Shown: one piece after another, positions 18,213 to 26,612 of the stretch
Layout: each line of letters starts with the position of its first letter
How positions within the stretch are numbered: position 1 is the first letter of the stretch
DNA from: Deltaproteobacteria bacterium
Lineage (GTDB): Bacteria; Myxococcota_A; Polyangia; Polyangiales; Houyiibacteriaceae
NCBI GenBank assembly: GCA_017644045.1
Contig: JAEPMI010000003.1
Coordinates: 720,233-784,232, forward strand
Length of the DNA stretch: 64,000 bases
Direction of reading: 5' to 3'
The notes under the pieces: model-generated
What the model was told of the DNA's origin: nothing
Seen by the model: only the letters and a program-made list of their open reading frames with translations
The model's database searches: none
Made by a program: the position numbers and the translations under genes

Positions 18213-18830
18213 TCAGTTGTCGATCAGGGGGGCGAAGGCCTGCGCTCCGGGTAGCTCGTGATAGTGACCCGCCCGAAACGCCGCTCGCGCCCGATCGATG
18301 CGCGCCAGGATGGCCGCGAAGCGCTCGTGTTCCTGCGGGAGGTTGCGGTGCATCGAATCCAGGTGCTCGAAGAACTCGAGCTTGCCGCTCGCCGCGCCCG
18401 ACCCGAACGAGCAGACCATCTTGGTGGCTTGGTAGAGACCCTTCCGAGTGACCTCGACGAACTGCACGTCGTGGCAGAGCCCCCAGCAGAAGAGCTCGAC
18501 CGTTCCGAAACCGTCGCTTCGGACATAGAAGGTCTCGGCCACGAGCTCGAGCTCGCCAAACCGCGATCGCTTGGCCGCCAGGAAGGTGCTGGCGCTGATC
18601 GCGAGCGCGAGCAGGCCCACCAACGCGCGCCCGAGAGCCCAGCCATCGAAACCCTCGCGCACGATCGCGGATACCCCACTGATCGAGAGGCCGAGTCCGA
18701 CCACTCCGATGATGAAGAAGAAGCCCAGGTTCTTCGACTTGCCGAGGCTCTGCTTTGGCTGAGCCGCGGAGATCGCGTTCGCGATCGAGTCAGGCACTTC
18801 TTGGTCCGCGAGTCTCGTCACCGCTTTCAT
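18213..18830 (-). CDS. Hypothetical membrane protein with two TM helices
   Basis: 205 residues that I do not recognise. A soluble start (MKAVTRLADQEVPDS) is followed by two hydrophobic helices at about 34-56 (LGFFFIIGVVGLGLSIS) and 65-87 (ALGRALVGLLALAISAST), then a 115-residue soluble domain with VELFCWGLCHDVQFVEVTRK. That domain has alternating strands as in PH-like folds, but this is only a guess. A lone ATG at 18830 with no strong ribosome site begins it. It sits between two unrelated genes, with no sign of an operon. Confidence 0.65.
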   Translation of the reverse strand: MKAVTRLADQEVPDSIANAISAAQPKQSLGKSKNLGFFFIIGVVGLGLSISGVSAIVREGFDGWALGRALVGLLALAISASTFLAAKRSRFGELELVAETFYVRSDGFGTVELFCWGLCHDVQFVEVTRKGLYQATKMVCSFGSGAASGKLEFFEHLDSMHRNLPQEHERFAAILARIDRARAAFRAGHYHELPGAQAFAPLIDN

Positions 18831-18884
18831 GGGCCGAGACTAACCGACCGGTGCATGCTCCGGAGTTCGGTTCGACCCCCGTAC

Positions 18885-19241
18885 TCAGACCATGATCTTC
18901 TGCGCAGCCTCGAGGAGCGACGAGAGCTCCACCGGCTTCACCAGGACACCCGCGGCCCCGAGCGCGAGCGCCGCCGCTTCGGCTTCGCCGTGCCCGGTCA
19001 CCACCATCACCGGAACGTTCGGTCGCGCCTCCCGCAGCCGTTCGAGGAGCGCCAACCCCCCGTCGTCGGCCAGCCCGAGGTCCGTCAGCACGAGGTCGAA
19101 TTCCCCGCTCTCCTCGAGCTCGGCGATGGCACCACCGACGGTCTCGCAGCCGACGACCGTGTGACCATGCTGCTCGAACCCCTGCGACAGGAGATCCAAG
19201 AAATCCCGGTCGTCGTCGATCGCGAGCACGCGCCAGCCCAT
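18885..19241 (-). CDS. Stand-alone response regulator receiver protein
   Basis: 118 residues that form a complete CheY-like receiver and nothing else. The acidic pocket is IDDD (D9-D11), the phospho-acceptor is D54 in VLTDLGL, the switch threonine is in VVTGHG, and the conserved lysine is in VKPVE. Without an output domain it should act by protein contact, or as a phosphorelay intermediate. The ATG at 19241 sits about 100 bases from the divergent AI-2E-type gene. No histidine kinase is encoded in the window. Confidence 0.9.
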   Translation of the reverse strand: MGWRVLAIDDDRDFLDLLSQGFEQHGHTVVGCETVGGAIAELEESGEFDLVLTDLGLADDGGLALLERLREARPNVPVMVVTGHGEAEAAALALGAAGVLVKPVELSSLLEAAQKIMV

Positions 19242-19346
19242 CCGGAGCTTCTTAGTACGCAGGGGCCTCCGTAGGAAGGGGGAACACAAAGCCCCTGGCG
19301 CTCGGGACCTTCTGGCTCGATAAGCCCGCTCGTGCCCAAGCGGACC

Positions 19347-21125
19347 ATGACGGATAGCGGACGGTGGGAGCAGGTCCGCGGCCGGCGGCTGACCTCTCCC
19401 GTCGTCCTCATCATCGTCGTCTCGGTGCTCTACGTCGCCCGGGCGGTGCTCATCCCGCTGGCACTCGCCCTGCTCCTGGCGTTCTTGCTCGCGCCGCTCG
19501 CGCGTGGCCTCGAGCGTCGCCGCGTTCCGCGGGTGTTGGCGTCCGTCGGTGTCGTGACCCTGGCGATGGCGGGGCTCGTCGCCATCGTTGCCCTCCTCGG
19601 CCAGGAGCTCTTCCAGATCGGGCGCCAGCTGCCCGTCTACCTCGACAACATCCAAGCGAAGCTGACGCCGCTCTTCGGGGATGGGCCGTTCGCGGAGCTG
19701 ATGGACGTGTTCGACCGCTTCGAGGTCGCCGAGAGCGCCGACGTGATGCGGGTCGAGGTGGTCACGGCCAATGGGGAGTGGTCCGCTCTCCTCGAGACCG
19801 CGCGACCGCTCCTGGCGGTGGTGGGCACGGCGGGCCTCGTCGTGGTCTTCACGGTCTTCATGCTCCTCCAGTGGGAGGACCTCCGTGAGCGGATTCTGCG
19901 ACTGAGCGGCCAGCGCCACCTCTCGACGGCGACGGAAGCGCTCGGCGACGCCGGCGCTCGCGTGAGCCGGTATCTGCAGATGCAGTTGCTGATCAACGTG
20001 ATCACCGGCGCGTCGGTCGGGATCGGGGTCGCCATCGCGGGGGTACCGAACGGGTTCGTCTGGGGTCTGGCGGCGACGATCCTCCGCTTCATCCCCTACG
20101 TCGGCCCGTGGGTCGCGGCGATCCTGCCCGTCACCTTCTCGTTCGCGACCAGCACGGGCTGGACCGAGCCGCTGGTGGTCGCGGGCATCGTGATCGTCAT
20201 CGAGCTGGTGGCGAACAACGTCCTCGAGCCGTGGCTCTACGGCACCGCGAGCGGTGTCTCGCCCGTCGGCATCGTGGTGATGGCGGTGTTCTGGGCATGG
20301 CTCTGGGGTGCGGTCGGCCTCGTGCTCGCGACCCCGCTCACCGTCTGTCTGGTCGTGGCAGGCCGCTACTTGCCGCAGCTCGAGTTCCTCCACGTGCTGC
20401 TCAGCGATCAGCGCGCGCTGCCATCGTCGGCCCGCCTCTATCATCGCCTGCTCTCCCTCGAACCCGAGGAGGCCTCCGACCTCGTCGATGTCGAGCGGGC
20501 AGCGCAGGGGGAGCTCGGCCTCTTCGACGAGGTGCTGGTCCCTGCGCTCGAGATGGCCGAGCGCGAGCGCCACGCGGGACGCCTCTCCGAAGAACGCGCC
20601 TCGCTCGTCTACGACTCGCTCGACACGTTCATCGACGAGAGCGGGGCGAGCGCCGCGGAGGGCGAGGAGACGGATGGCATCGACCCCTCCTCGGTGGTCC
20701 TGTGCGTCCCCGCGGGAGATCGCGCCGATCGTCTGGCGGCGGCCATGCTCCAGCAGGTCCTCCAGGGGCGAGGGATCGAGACGGCGCTCGCGCCGGAAGA
20801 GGGTGGGCTCAGCGCATTGATCGAACGCATCGCCCTCGACAAGCCGTCCGTCTTGGCGATCTCCGCCGTGCCGCCGGCCGCTTCGGTCCAGGCGCGGGAT
20901 CTCTGCCGCAAGCTCCACCAGCTCTTTCCACGACTTCCGGTGGTGGTCGGACACTGGATGGGGGCCGAGCGGTCCCTCGACGCCAACGCCCTCCGACGCC
21001 TTCGGGAGTCAGGCGCCGACACGGTGGTCTCCACCATCGCCGAAGCGGCGAAGCGCTGCGCCGAGCTCCTCGAAGAAGAGCGAGGACCCGACATCGCCGA
21101 CTCGCTACCGCCCGCCAGCGCGTGA
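19347..21125 (+). CDS. AI-2E family permease with C-terminal B12-binding-like domain
   Basis: 592 residues from the ATG at 19347 (a GTG at 19332 would add five). Residues 15-350 are the AI-2E/YdiK-type permease fold: a hairpin of helices at the start, the amphipathic region with LPVYLDNIQAKL, and a C-terminal bundle with LRFIPYVGPWVAAILP and NNVLEPWLYG, which are family hallmarks. Some members export autoinducer-2, others are Na+/H+ antiporters, so the substrate is open. About 450-580 adds a Rossmann-like domain (VVLCVPAGDRADRLAAAMLQ, LAISAVPP, ALRRLRESGADTVV) resembling the B12-binding domain but without its DxHxxG histidine. The fusion suggests a cytosolic regulatory module. Confidence 0.8.
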   Translation: MTDSGRWEQVRGRRLTSPVVLIIVVSVLYVARAVLIPLALALLLAFLLAPLARGLERRRVPRVLASVGVVTLAMAGLVAIVALLGQELFQIGRQLPVYLDNIQAKLTPLFGDGPFAELMDVFDRFEVAESADVMRVEVVTANGEWSALLETARPLLAVVGTAGLVVVFTVFMLLQWEDLRERILRLSGQRHLSTATEALGDAGARVSRYLQMQLLINVITGASVGIGVAIAGVPNGFVWGLAATILRFIPYVGPWVAAILPVTFSFATSTGWTEPLVVAGIVIVIELVANNVLEPWLYGTASGVSPVGIVVMAVFWAWLWGAVGLVLATPLTVCLVVAGRYLPQLEFLHVLLSDQRALPSSARLYHRLLSLEPEEASDLVDVERAAQGELGLFDEVLVPALEMAERERHAGRLSEERASLVYDSLDTFIDESGASAAEGEETDGIDPSSVVLCVPAGDRADRLAAAMLQQVLQGRGIETALAPEEGGLSALIERIALDKPSVLAISAVPPAASVQARDLCRKLHQLFPRLPVVVGHWMGAERSLDANALRRLRESGADTVVSTIAEAAKRCAELLEEERGPDIADSLPPASA

Positions 21126-21215
21126 GCTCGCATCCGCTGGATCGAACGAAGACACGGTCACCGACCGCGCTGTCTCTTGACCTGAGGGCCCACACACCGG
21201 AGGGTCGGCCCGTCC

Positions 21216-22346
21216 ATGCCGAAGTTCATGCGTCGGGAGATGAAGACGGCCGCCGAGGCGCGGAGCCGTGCGATGGCGCGTCTGCTCAGCGCGTCGGTCT
21301 TCCTATCCGTCGCGGTCGCGGTGGGCACGATGGCCTACTACCAGATCGGCCAGGGGCGTTGGACGTTGTTCGACTGCCTCTACATGACCGTCATCACGCT
21401 CTCGACGGTCGGCTTCGGCGAGACCCTCGACGGAATGGAGTCGGTCCCCGAGGCTCGGATGGTCACGATGATCCTCATCGTGGTCGGCAGCGGAACGCTG
21501 CTCTACTTCCTCTCGAACTTCACCGCCCTCATCGTCGAGGGCGACCTCCAAGGTATTCTCCGGCAGAGACGCATGCAGCGACACATCGAGGCCCTCGACA
21601 ATCACGTCATCGTCTGCGGCGCCGGCAACACCGGTGAGCACGTCATCGCCGAGCTGATCGACGCCGAGATCCCCTTCGTGGTGATCGAGCAGGACGAAGA
21701 GCGCATGCAGATGCTGAGCGACGACCTGGGCGCCGAGCTGCTCTACATCGTGGGCGACGCCACCGACGACCACAGCCTCGAGGACGCGGGCATCGACCGC
21801 GCGCGAGGCGTGATCTCCTGTCTGCACACCGATAAGGACAACCTCTTCGTGACGGTGTCCGCCCGGGCCCTGACCCTCGAGCGCCAGAAGGCGACCCCGC
21901 TCCGCATCGTCACCAAGGCGGTCGACAGCTCGGCTGGCCGGAAGATGCAGCGCGCCGGCGCCTCGGCGATCGTCTCGCCGAACCAGATCGGTGGGCTGCG
22001 GCTGGTCAGCGAGATGATCCGCCCGCGAGCCATCGAGTTCCTGGACCGACTGTTGCGCGCCGACCGCCGCCTCCGCATCGAGGACGTGACCATCCCGCAT
22101 GGGTCCAACCTCGACGGCCGGACCCTGGCCGACGCGGCGATCCGGCAGACCGGCGCCCTGGTCATCGCCGTGCGCCAGGCGGACGGGACCTACGTCTACA
22201 ACCCGGGCGGGTCGCTCCAGCTACAGGCGGGAGCCTCACTGATCGTCATCGCCCACACCGAGGACGTGAAGCGCCTCAGCGACGGCCTGGCCAAGGGCAC
22301 GCTGCTCGTGGAGAAGCCTGGCGAAGGGACCAAGAGCGAAAGCTGA
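21216..22346 (+). CDS. Potassium channel with TrkA-N and TrkA-C domains
   Basis: 376 residues. Two transmembrane helices (about 25-45 and 80-100) flank a pore loop with the filter STVGFGE, a TVGYG-type potassium filter. An RCK/TrkA-N Rossmann domain follows (VIVCGAGNTGEHVI as the dinucleotide loop, E for the ribose in VVIEQDEER), then a TrkA-C domain near the end (LDGRTLADAAIRQTGALVIAV). It should be a ligand-gated K+ channel like Kch or MthK in the inner membrane, probably gated by nucleotide or Ca2+. It stands just upstream of dnaK but has its own start context; a stress link is only an inference. Confidence 0.9.
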   Translation: MPKFMRREMKTAAEARSRAMARLLSASVFLSVAVAVGTMAYYQIGQGRWTLFDCLYMTVITLSTVGFGETLDGMESVPEARMVTMILIVVGSGTLLYFLSNFTALIVEGDLQGILRQRRMQRHIEALDNHVIVCGAGNTGEHVIAELIDAEIPFVVIEQDEERMQMLSDDLGAELLYIVGDATDDHSLEDAGIDRARGVISCLHTDKDNLFVTVSARALTLERQKATPLRIVTKAVDSSAGRKMQRAGASAIVSPNQIGGLRLVSEMIRPRAIEFLDRLLRADRRLRIEDVTIPHGSNLDGRTLADAAIRQTGALVIAVRQADGTYVYNPGGSLQLQAGASLIVIAHTEDVKRLSDGLAKGTLLVEKPGEGTKSES

Positions 22347-22369
22347 CTCACAGACTGTCGCCCAGGCGG

Positions 22370-22397
22370 TTGACCCCATCGCCCGGGTGTTTATGGT
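22370..22397 (+). promoter_or_regulatory. Likely dnaK promoter
   Basis: TTGACC at 22370-22375 and TATGGT at 22392-22397 with a 16-base spacer form a plausible sigma-70-type promoter about 150 bases before dnaK. No CIRCE inverted repeat is visible, so HrcA control is not supported. Confidence 0.5.
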
Positions 22398-22411
22398 ACC
22401 TCCCACATGCC

Positions 22412-22433
22412 GCTGGGGGCGCCCGCCCCCAGC
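22412..22433 (+). promoter_or_regulatory. Stem-loop in the dnaK 5' leader
   Basis: GCTGGGGGC (22412-22420) pairs perfectly with GCCCCCAGC (22425-22433) around a 4-base loop, about 15 bases after the predicted -10 box. It could stabilise the mRNA or act as a temperature-sensitive structure; no T-run follows. Confidence 0.45.
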
Positions 22434-22545
22434 ACCGAGAACCCTTCGGAAGGCGTGAGAATTTCGACTGGCGCCATCGGCGGCGCCCGACCAAAACCGA
22501 CCGGCCCCTGTCACAGAGGGGACCGCACGGAGGAGAACTAGCGCG

Positions 22546-24447
22546 ATGGGAAAGATCATCGGAATCGACCTCGGCACGACGAACTCCGTCGTCGCCGTGA
22601 TGGAAGGCAAGGAGCCCAAGGTCATCGTCAACGAGGAGGGTGATCGTCTCACTCCCTCGGTCGTGGCCTGGAACGACGAGGACGAGGTCCTGGTCGGTGT
22701 CACCGCCAAGCGTCAGTCGATCACCAACCCCGAAGGCACGATCTACAGCGCCAAGCGGTTCATCGGCTCCCGCTACGACGAGCTCGGCAAGGAAGTCGAG
22801 CGAGTCCCCTACGCGGTCACCCGCCGCGACAACGGCGGCGTCGCGTTCACGATCGCGGGCAAGGAGGTCACCCCGCCCGAGGTCAGCGCGCACGTCCTCC
22901 GGAAGCTGAAGAAGGCCGCCGAGGACTACCTCGGTGAGAGCGTCGACGCGGCCGTCATCACGGTCCCCGCGTACTTCAACGACTCCCAGCGTCAGGCCAC
23001 CAAGGACGCCGGCAAGATCGCCGGTCTCGAGGTGAAGCGCATCGTCAACGAGCCGACCGCGGCCGCGCTCGCTTACGGCCTCGACAAGCAGAACGACGAG
23101 CTCATCGCCGTCTACGACTTCGGTGGCGGTACCTTCGACATCTCGATCCTCGAGGTCGGCGAGAACGTCGTCGACGTCTCGAGCACGAACGGTGACACCC
23201 ACCTCGGTGGTGACGACGTCGACGAGGCGATCATCGATTACCTCCAGGCCGAGTTCAAGAAGGACACCGGCATCGACGTCTCGAAGGACAAGATGGTCAC
23301 CCAGCGTCTCAAGGACGCCGCCGAGAAGGCGAAGATCGAGCTCTCCAGCAAGCTCGAGACGACCATCAACCTGCCCTTCCTGACCGCCGACGCGAGCGGC
23401 CCGAAGCACCTCAACCTCAAGCTGACCCGGGCGAAGCTCGAGTCGATGATCGAGGACCTGGTCGACCGCACCTTCGACGCGGTGAAGAAGGCCCTCTCCG
23501 ACGCCGGCAAGACCGCGAACGACATCGACGAGGTCGTGCTCGTCGGTGGCTCCACCCGCATCCCGCTCGTGCAGGAGAAGGTGAAGAAGTTCTTCGGCAA
23601 GGACCCGCACCGGGGCGTGAACCCGGACGAGGTCGTCGCGCTCGGCGCGGCCATCCAGGCCGGTGTGCTCAGCGGTGACGTCAAGGACATGGTCCTGCTC
23701 GACGTCACGCCGCTCAGCCTCGGCGTGGAGACCCTCGGTGGCGTCATGACGGTGATGATTCCTCGGAACACCACCATCCCGACGACCAAGAAGGAGACCT
23801 ACTCCACCGCCGAGGACAACCAGACCAAGGTCGAGATCCACGTCCTCCAGGGCGAGCGCGCCGAGGCCCGCGACAACCGGACCCTCGGTCGCTTCCACCT
23901 CGAGGGCATCATGCCGGCGCCCCGCGGCATGCCGAAGGTCGAGGTGACCTTCGACATCGACGCCAACGGCATCCTCTCGGTCACCGCGACCGACCAGGCC
24001 ACCGGCAAGGATCAGAAGATCACCATCACCTCGAACAGCGGCCTCTCCGAGGACGAGATCGACAAGATGGTCGAGGAGTCCGAGAAGCACGCCGAGGAAG
24101 ACAACAAGCGGCGTGAGGTCATCGAGCGTCGCAACAAGGCCGAGTCCCTGGCCCACAGCGTCGAGAAGAACCTCGAGGACGTGAAGGACAAGCTCCCGGC
24201 CGACAAGGTCACCGAGGTCGAGGCCAAGGTGAAGGCGCTCCGCGAGGCCGTCGACCGCCAGGACGACGAGGCCATCCAGAAGGAGATGGCCGCCCTCGAG
24301 AGCACCATGCGCGAGGTCGCCGAAGCGGCCTACGGCGCGGCTGGTGTCCCGGGTGACATGCCCGGCGCAGGCGACGTCGGCGGCGCGACCCCTCCGGACG
24401 ACGACGTCATCGACGCCGAGTTCGAAGAGGACGACGACGGCAACTAG
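22546..24447 (+). CDS. dnaK: Chaperone DnaK (Hsp70)
   Basis: 633 residues, normal length. The ATPase domain starts with [13 protein letters not shown] and has [12 protein letters not shown] and [15 protein letters not shown]; the linker is followed by [11 protein letters not shown], then the substrate-binding domain and a helical lid. The acidic C-terminus ends in [11 protein letters not shown], close to the EEVD-like end of bacterial DnaK. It binds exposed hydrophobic peptide segments in an ATP cycle driven by DnaJ and GrpE. A GGAGGAG ribosome site lies 12-18 bases before the ATG at 22546. Neither dnaJ nor grpE is adjacent, and a hairpin terminator closes the gene, so it is monocistronic here. 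Confidence 0.97.
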   Translation: MGKIIGIDLGTTNSVVAVMEGKEPKVIVNEEGDRLTPSVVAWNDEDEVLVGVTAKRQSITNPEGTIYSAKRFIGSRYDELGKEVERVPYAVTRRDNGGVAFTIAGKEVTPPEVSAHVLRKLKKAAEDYLGESVDAAVITVPAYFNDSQRQATKDAGKIAGLEVKRIVNEPTAAALAYGLDKQNDELIAVYDFGGGTFDISILEVGENVVDVSSTNGDTHLGGDDVDEAIIDYLQAEFKKDTGIDVSKDKMVTQRLKDAAEKAKIELSSKLETTINLPFLTADASGPKHLNLKLTRAKLESMIEDLVDRTFDAVKKALSDAGKTANDIDEVVLVGGSTRIPLVQEKVKKFFGKDPHRGVNPDEVVALGAAIQAGVLSGDVKDMVLLDVTPLSLGVETLGGVMTVMIPRNTTIPTTKKETYSTAEDNQTKVEIHVLQGERAEARDNRTLGRFHLEGIMPAPRGMPKVEVTFDIDANGILSVTATDQATGKDQKITITSNSGLSEDEIDKMVEESEKHAEEDNKRREVIERRNKAESLAHSVEKNLEDVKDKLPADKVTEVEAKVKALREAVDRQDDEAIQKEMAALESTMREVAEAAYGAAGVPGDMPGAGDVGGATPPDDDVIDAEFEEDDDGN

Positions 24448-24450
24448 CCT

Positions 24451-24521
24451 TTTGGGAGGGTCTTCGAAAGACCCTCCCGCGTCGCTCGGGCGAAGCCCGA
24501 GACTCGCTCCCACCCAAACGG
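24451..24521. repeat. Dispersed two-hairpin intergenic repeat, copy 2
   Basis: It starts TTTGGGAGGG and has a perfect hairpin (GGGAGGGTCTT with its complement) and a second stem CTCGGGC/GCCCGAG, then closes with CTCCCACCCAAACGGG. The inverted copy at 49935-50003 matches it closely, with changes in both arms of the second stem that keep pairing (CTCGGGC versus CGTGGGC). It lies between dnaK and its terminator. Confidence 0.75.
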
Positions 24522-24546
24522 GCCGCCCTTCGGGGCGGCCTTTTTG
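24521..24546 (+). terminator. Rho-independent terminator of dnaK
   Basis: GGCCGCCC-TTCG-GGGCGGCC, a perfect 8-bp stem with a UUCG tetraloop (24521-24540), is followed by TTTTT. Confidence 0.9.
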
Positions 24547-24598
24547 GTCTCATGCGGATGTGGTTGGTCGAGGGTCGACCCTCCCTTGCGCCCTCGCG

Positions 24599-25069
24599 TC
24601 ACTCCCAGAGTTTCGCGACGAGCCGAGGGAAGTCTCTCGCAAGAGCCTCTTCGTCTTCGTCGAAGTCCACGCTGGTCCAGCCCCAGTCGAGCTGGGCTTC
24701 GCCGAGCGATGGCTCGAGGACACTGCGAAGCCGACCACCGAAGCTGTCCGCATAGATGCATTGGTCCTCTTCGAGGACATCGGCGAGGCTGTCCGGGTCC
24801 GCCACGGCAGCCTCGTAGATCGTCTTGCCCATCAAGATGAGTCCGCTCCTGAAGTCGGCGAAAGCGTCGAGCGAGCCGGTACCCTCCGCGACGAACAGAG
24901 CTCGTCTCAGGTCCGCAGTGGTCGCTCCGTCGAACGCAGCGCACCACTGCTGGAAGAGCACTCGTTGGTCCTCGGGGTCGAGCTCGGCCACGAGCTCGAG
25001 AAGTCGAGCACCAGTCTCACTGGGACCGTCGTCCAGCGCCCGTGCCACCAGCGTCCAGAGCAAGCCCAT
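24599..25069 (-). CDS. DUF4240 domain protein
   Basis: 156 residues, cytosolic. The core (WTLVARALDDGPSE, then FQQWCAAFDGATTADLRRALFVAEG, then DAFADFRSGLILMGKTIYEAAVADPDSLADVL) follows the DUF4240 pattern of a FxxF-R-x-x-L-I-x-x-G segment and an ADPDSL box. The function is unknown; relatives often stand beside SMI1, SUFU or other immunity-like genes. It lies 10 bases downstream of the Uma2 gene on the same strand, so the two may be co-transcribed. Its neighbours are all small accessory genes. Confidence 0.75.
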   Translation of the reverse strand: MGLLWTLVARALDDGPSETGARLLELVAELDPEDQRVLFQQWCAAFDGATTADLRRALFVAEGTGSLDAFADFRSGLILMGKTIYEAAVADPDSLADVLEEDQCIYADSFGGRLRSVLEPSLGEAQLDWGWTSVDFDEDEEALARDFPRLVAKLWE

Positions 25070-25078
25070 GCTGCCAAC

Positions 25079-25660
25079 TCACTCGTCTTCGATGACGGGC
25101 GGGAAGATGCGATCGAGCTCCAGCTCGACGGCGTCGAAGGGCTCGATTCGGGCGGCGCCGGTGTCACCCCACGCACCGAGCTCGACCCATCGGCCTTCGA
25201 CCAGCTTCAGCGCTTCGAGCACGCGCGTCGCAGGGTCCACGAGCCAGTAGTAGGTGACCTGGTTCTCTGCGTAGAGGGTGCGCTTGGTGACTCGGTCGAC
25301 CTGCGCGTTGCTCGGGCTCGCGATCTCGCAGACCCAGTCCGGTCGCGTGTCGATGGGGCGCTTGCCGAACGGGTTGCGCAGACGGTCGCGGCGCCAGCCT
25401 GCCAGGTCGGGTCGGACGATGTCGTTCGGGCCGAAGCGGACGTCGATCTCGACCAGGATCCACCGGCCGCCCGGCCCGCCGCGACCGTCGTCTCCGTCGA
25501 ACGGACCCCCGATTCCGCGCCAGAGCGTGCCCTGGATCCGGCCGTGCTCGGGCAGCGGGCTCGGGCTCGCGACCAGCTCCCCTCCGAGTACTTCGCCCTT
25601 GGTCCCGTCGGGCAGGGCCAACAGGTCGGCATAGGTGGCGAGCTTCCGAGCCGGGTCCAT
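25079..25660 (-). CDS. Uma2-family (DUF820) restriction-endonuclease-like protein
   Basis: 193 residues with the Uma2 layout: ATYADLLALPDGTKGEVLGGELV at the start, WILVEIDVRFG and IVRPDLAGWRRDRL in the middle, then PDWVCEIASPSNAQVDRVTKRTLYAENQVTYYWLVDP. The D-x-x-x-E-x-x-S-P-S and K-R-x-x-Y-A motifs are the predicted PD-(D/E)xK nuclease core. Many paralogs occur in myxobacteria, planctomycetes and cyanobacteria, and their role is not settled. The start at 25660 is an ATG. It sits in a strip of small minus-strand genes. Confidence 0.85.
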   Translation of the reverse strand: MDPARKLATYADLLALPDGTKGEVLGGELVASPSPLPEHGRIQGTLWRGIGGPFDGDDGRGGPGGRWILVEIDVRFGPNDIVRPDLAGWRRDRLRNPFGKRPIDTRPDWVCEIASPSNAQVDRVTKRTLYAENQVTYYWLVDPATRVLEALKLVEGRWVELGAWGDTGAARIEPFDAVELELDRIFPPVIEDE

Positions 25661-25684
25661 CGGCTGTCAGCATAGCGCGAAGCG

Positions 25685-26119
25685 TCAGTCGCCGCTGATG
25701 CCGGCGAAGGCGATCTCGCTGGGCTGGTCGCCGTCGTAGACGACGACGTAGCTGGCCATGCCTCGGCGGCGGTGCTGGATGAGCGCGTCCTGCTTCTCGG
25801 TCACCTGCGCTCGAGTCGGCTGCGTGGTGCCGAAGAGGTGGGTCAGGTCGTCGTCGGTCAGAGAGGCAGCGACGCCGTAGCCGGGGGTGTCGCCGATTCG
25901 GTGGAAGTCGAGGACCGAGTGGGTGCCCTCTTCGGCGCAGCGCATGAGGAGCGCGCGGATGCGGGCGTCGATGGGCTCGGTCGTGCCCGGCTCGAGCGAG
26001 GCCAGCTCGGGTGGCGCGTAGTACGCGCCCTCCTCGAAGGTCGCGTGTTGCGCGGCTCGGAGCGCGACCGTGGGGTCGGGGTCGTGGGGAACGAATCGGA
26101 TCCAGCCGGAGGCACCCAT
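25685..26119 (-). CDS. Hypothetical protein
   Basis: 144 residues that I do not recognise. It starts MGASGWIRFVPHDPDPTVALRAAQ and holds SVLDFHRIGDTPGYGVAASLTDDDLTHLFGTTQPTRAQ, a short sequence-rich middle with a possible active or binding loop. There is no signal peptide or membrane helix. The spacing (24 bases to the Uma2 gene, 55 to the next gene upstream) fits one operon with its neighbours. It looks like a member of a small family seen with other DUF genes, but I cannot name it. Confidence 0.6.
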   Translation of the reverse strand: MGASGWIRFVPHDPDPTVALRAAQHATFEEGAYYAPPELASLEPGTTEPIDARIRALLMRCAEEGTHSVLDFHRIGDTPGYGVAASLTDDDLTHLFGTTQPTRAQVTEKQDALIQHRRRGMASYVVVYDGDQPSEIAFAGISGD

Positions 26120-26174
26120 GGCTCGGTGTACGGCTCCTCGGCGACCAGCTTCCCTGGTGCTCGCCGAGATGCGC

Positions 26175-26612
26175 TCAATCCATGTACATCAGGTCGTCGT
26201 AGGGGTCGGGCGCTTCGGGGGTCGCGGTCTCGCCCTTCGCGAGCTCGAAGACCTGGCCGAAGGTGATGCCGAGGATGGCGCCCAGCGCGTCGATCTGCTT
26301 GTCGGTCGCCTCTTCGGGGAGCATCCGCGGGTGCTCCCGAAAGAACCAGGCGTAGCTGCCGTCGGCGTCGTGGTGGTCGTCGGGGAAGTGCTCGCGCAGG
26401 TAGGCCGCGAGCGCCTCGATAACGGGCCGCTCGTCGAAGACGTAGTCCTGGAGCGTCGCCTTCCGGAGCCACGCGCGCTGTCGCGTCTTCAGCGTGGCCT
26501 CGGCTTCTTCGCGGCTGGCGAAGGTCTCGCCGCGGATCTGCTTGAAGACGCCGCCGGGGGCGTAGAACTCGTCGGTGTAGAAGAAGCCCTGATGGCGAAT
26601 CACGAAAGGCAT
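26175..26612 (-). CDS. Hypothetical acidic protein
   Basis: 145 residues that I do not recognise. Its N-terminus (FVIRHQGFFYTDEFYAPGGVFKQIRGETFASREEAEATLKTRQRAWLR) reads as a beta-hairpin plus a helix, as in small modification or binding modules. The C-terminus is acidic (DPYDDLMYMD). Its ATG at 26612 overlaps the end of the upstream gene by 13 bases, which indicates coupling with the DUF6915-like gene. No catalytic residues are evident. Confidence 0.6.
   Translation of the reverse strand: MPFVIRHQGFFYTDEFYAPGGVFKQIRGETFASREEAEATLKTRQRAWLRKATLQDYVFDERPVIEALAAYLREHFPDDHHDADGSYAWFFREHPRMLPEEATDKQIDALGAILGITFGQVFELAKGETATPEAPDPYDDLMYMD

Noticed and set aside
22370..22545. CIRCE element for HrcA control of dnaK
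   Set aside because: No TTAGCACTC-N9-GAGTGCTAA or near match is present; the hairpin there is GC-only and different.
22348..24513. Long minus-strand frame antisense to dnaK
   Set aside because: It is a GC-bias shadow of dnaK; the translation is Val/Leu/Asp/Gly-rich with no family resemblance.
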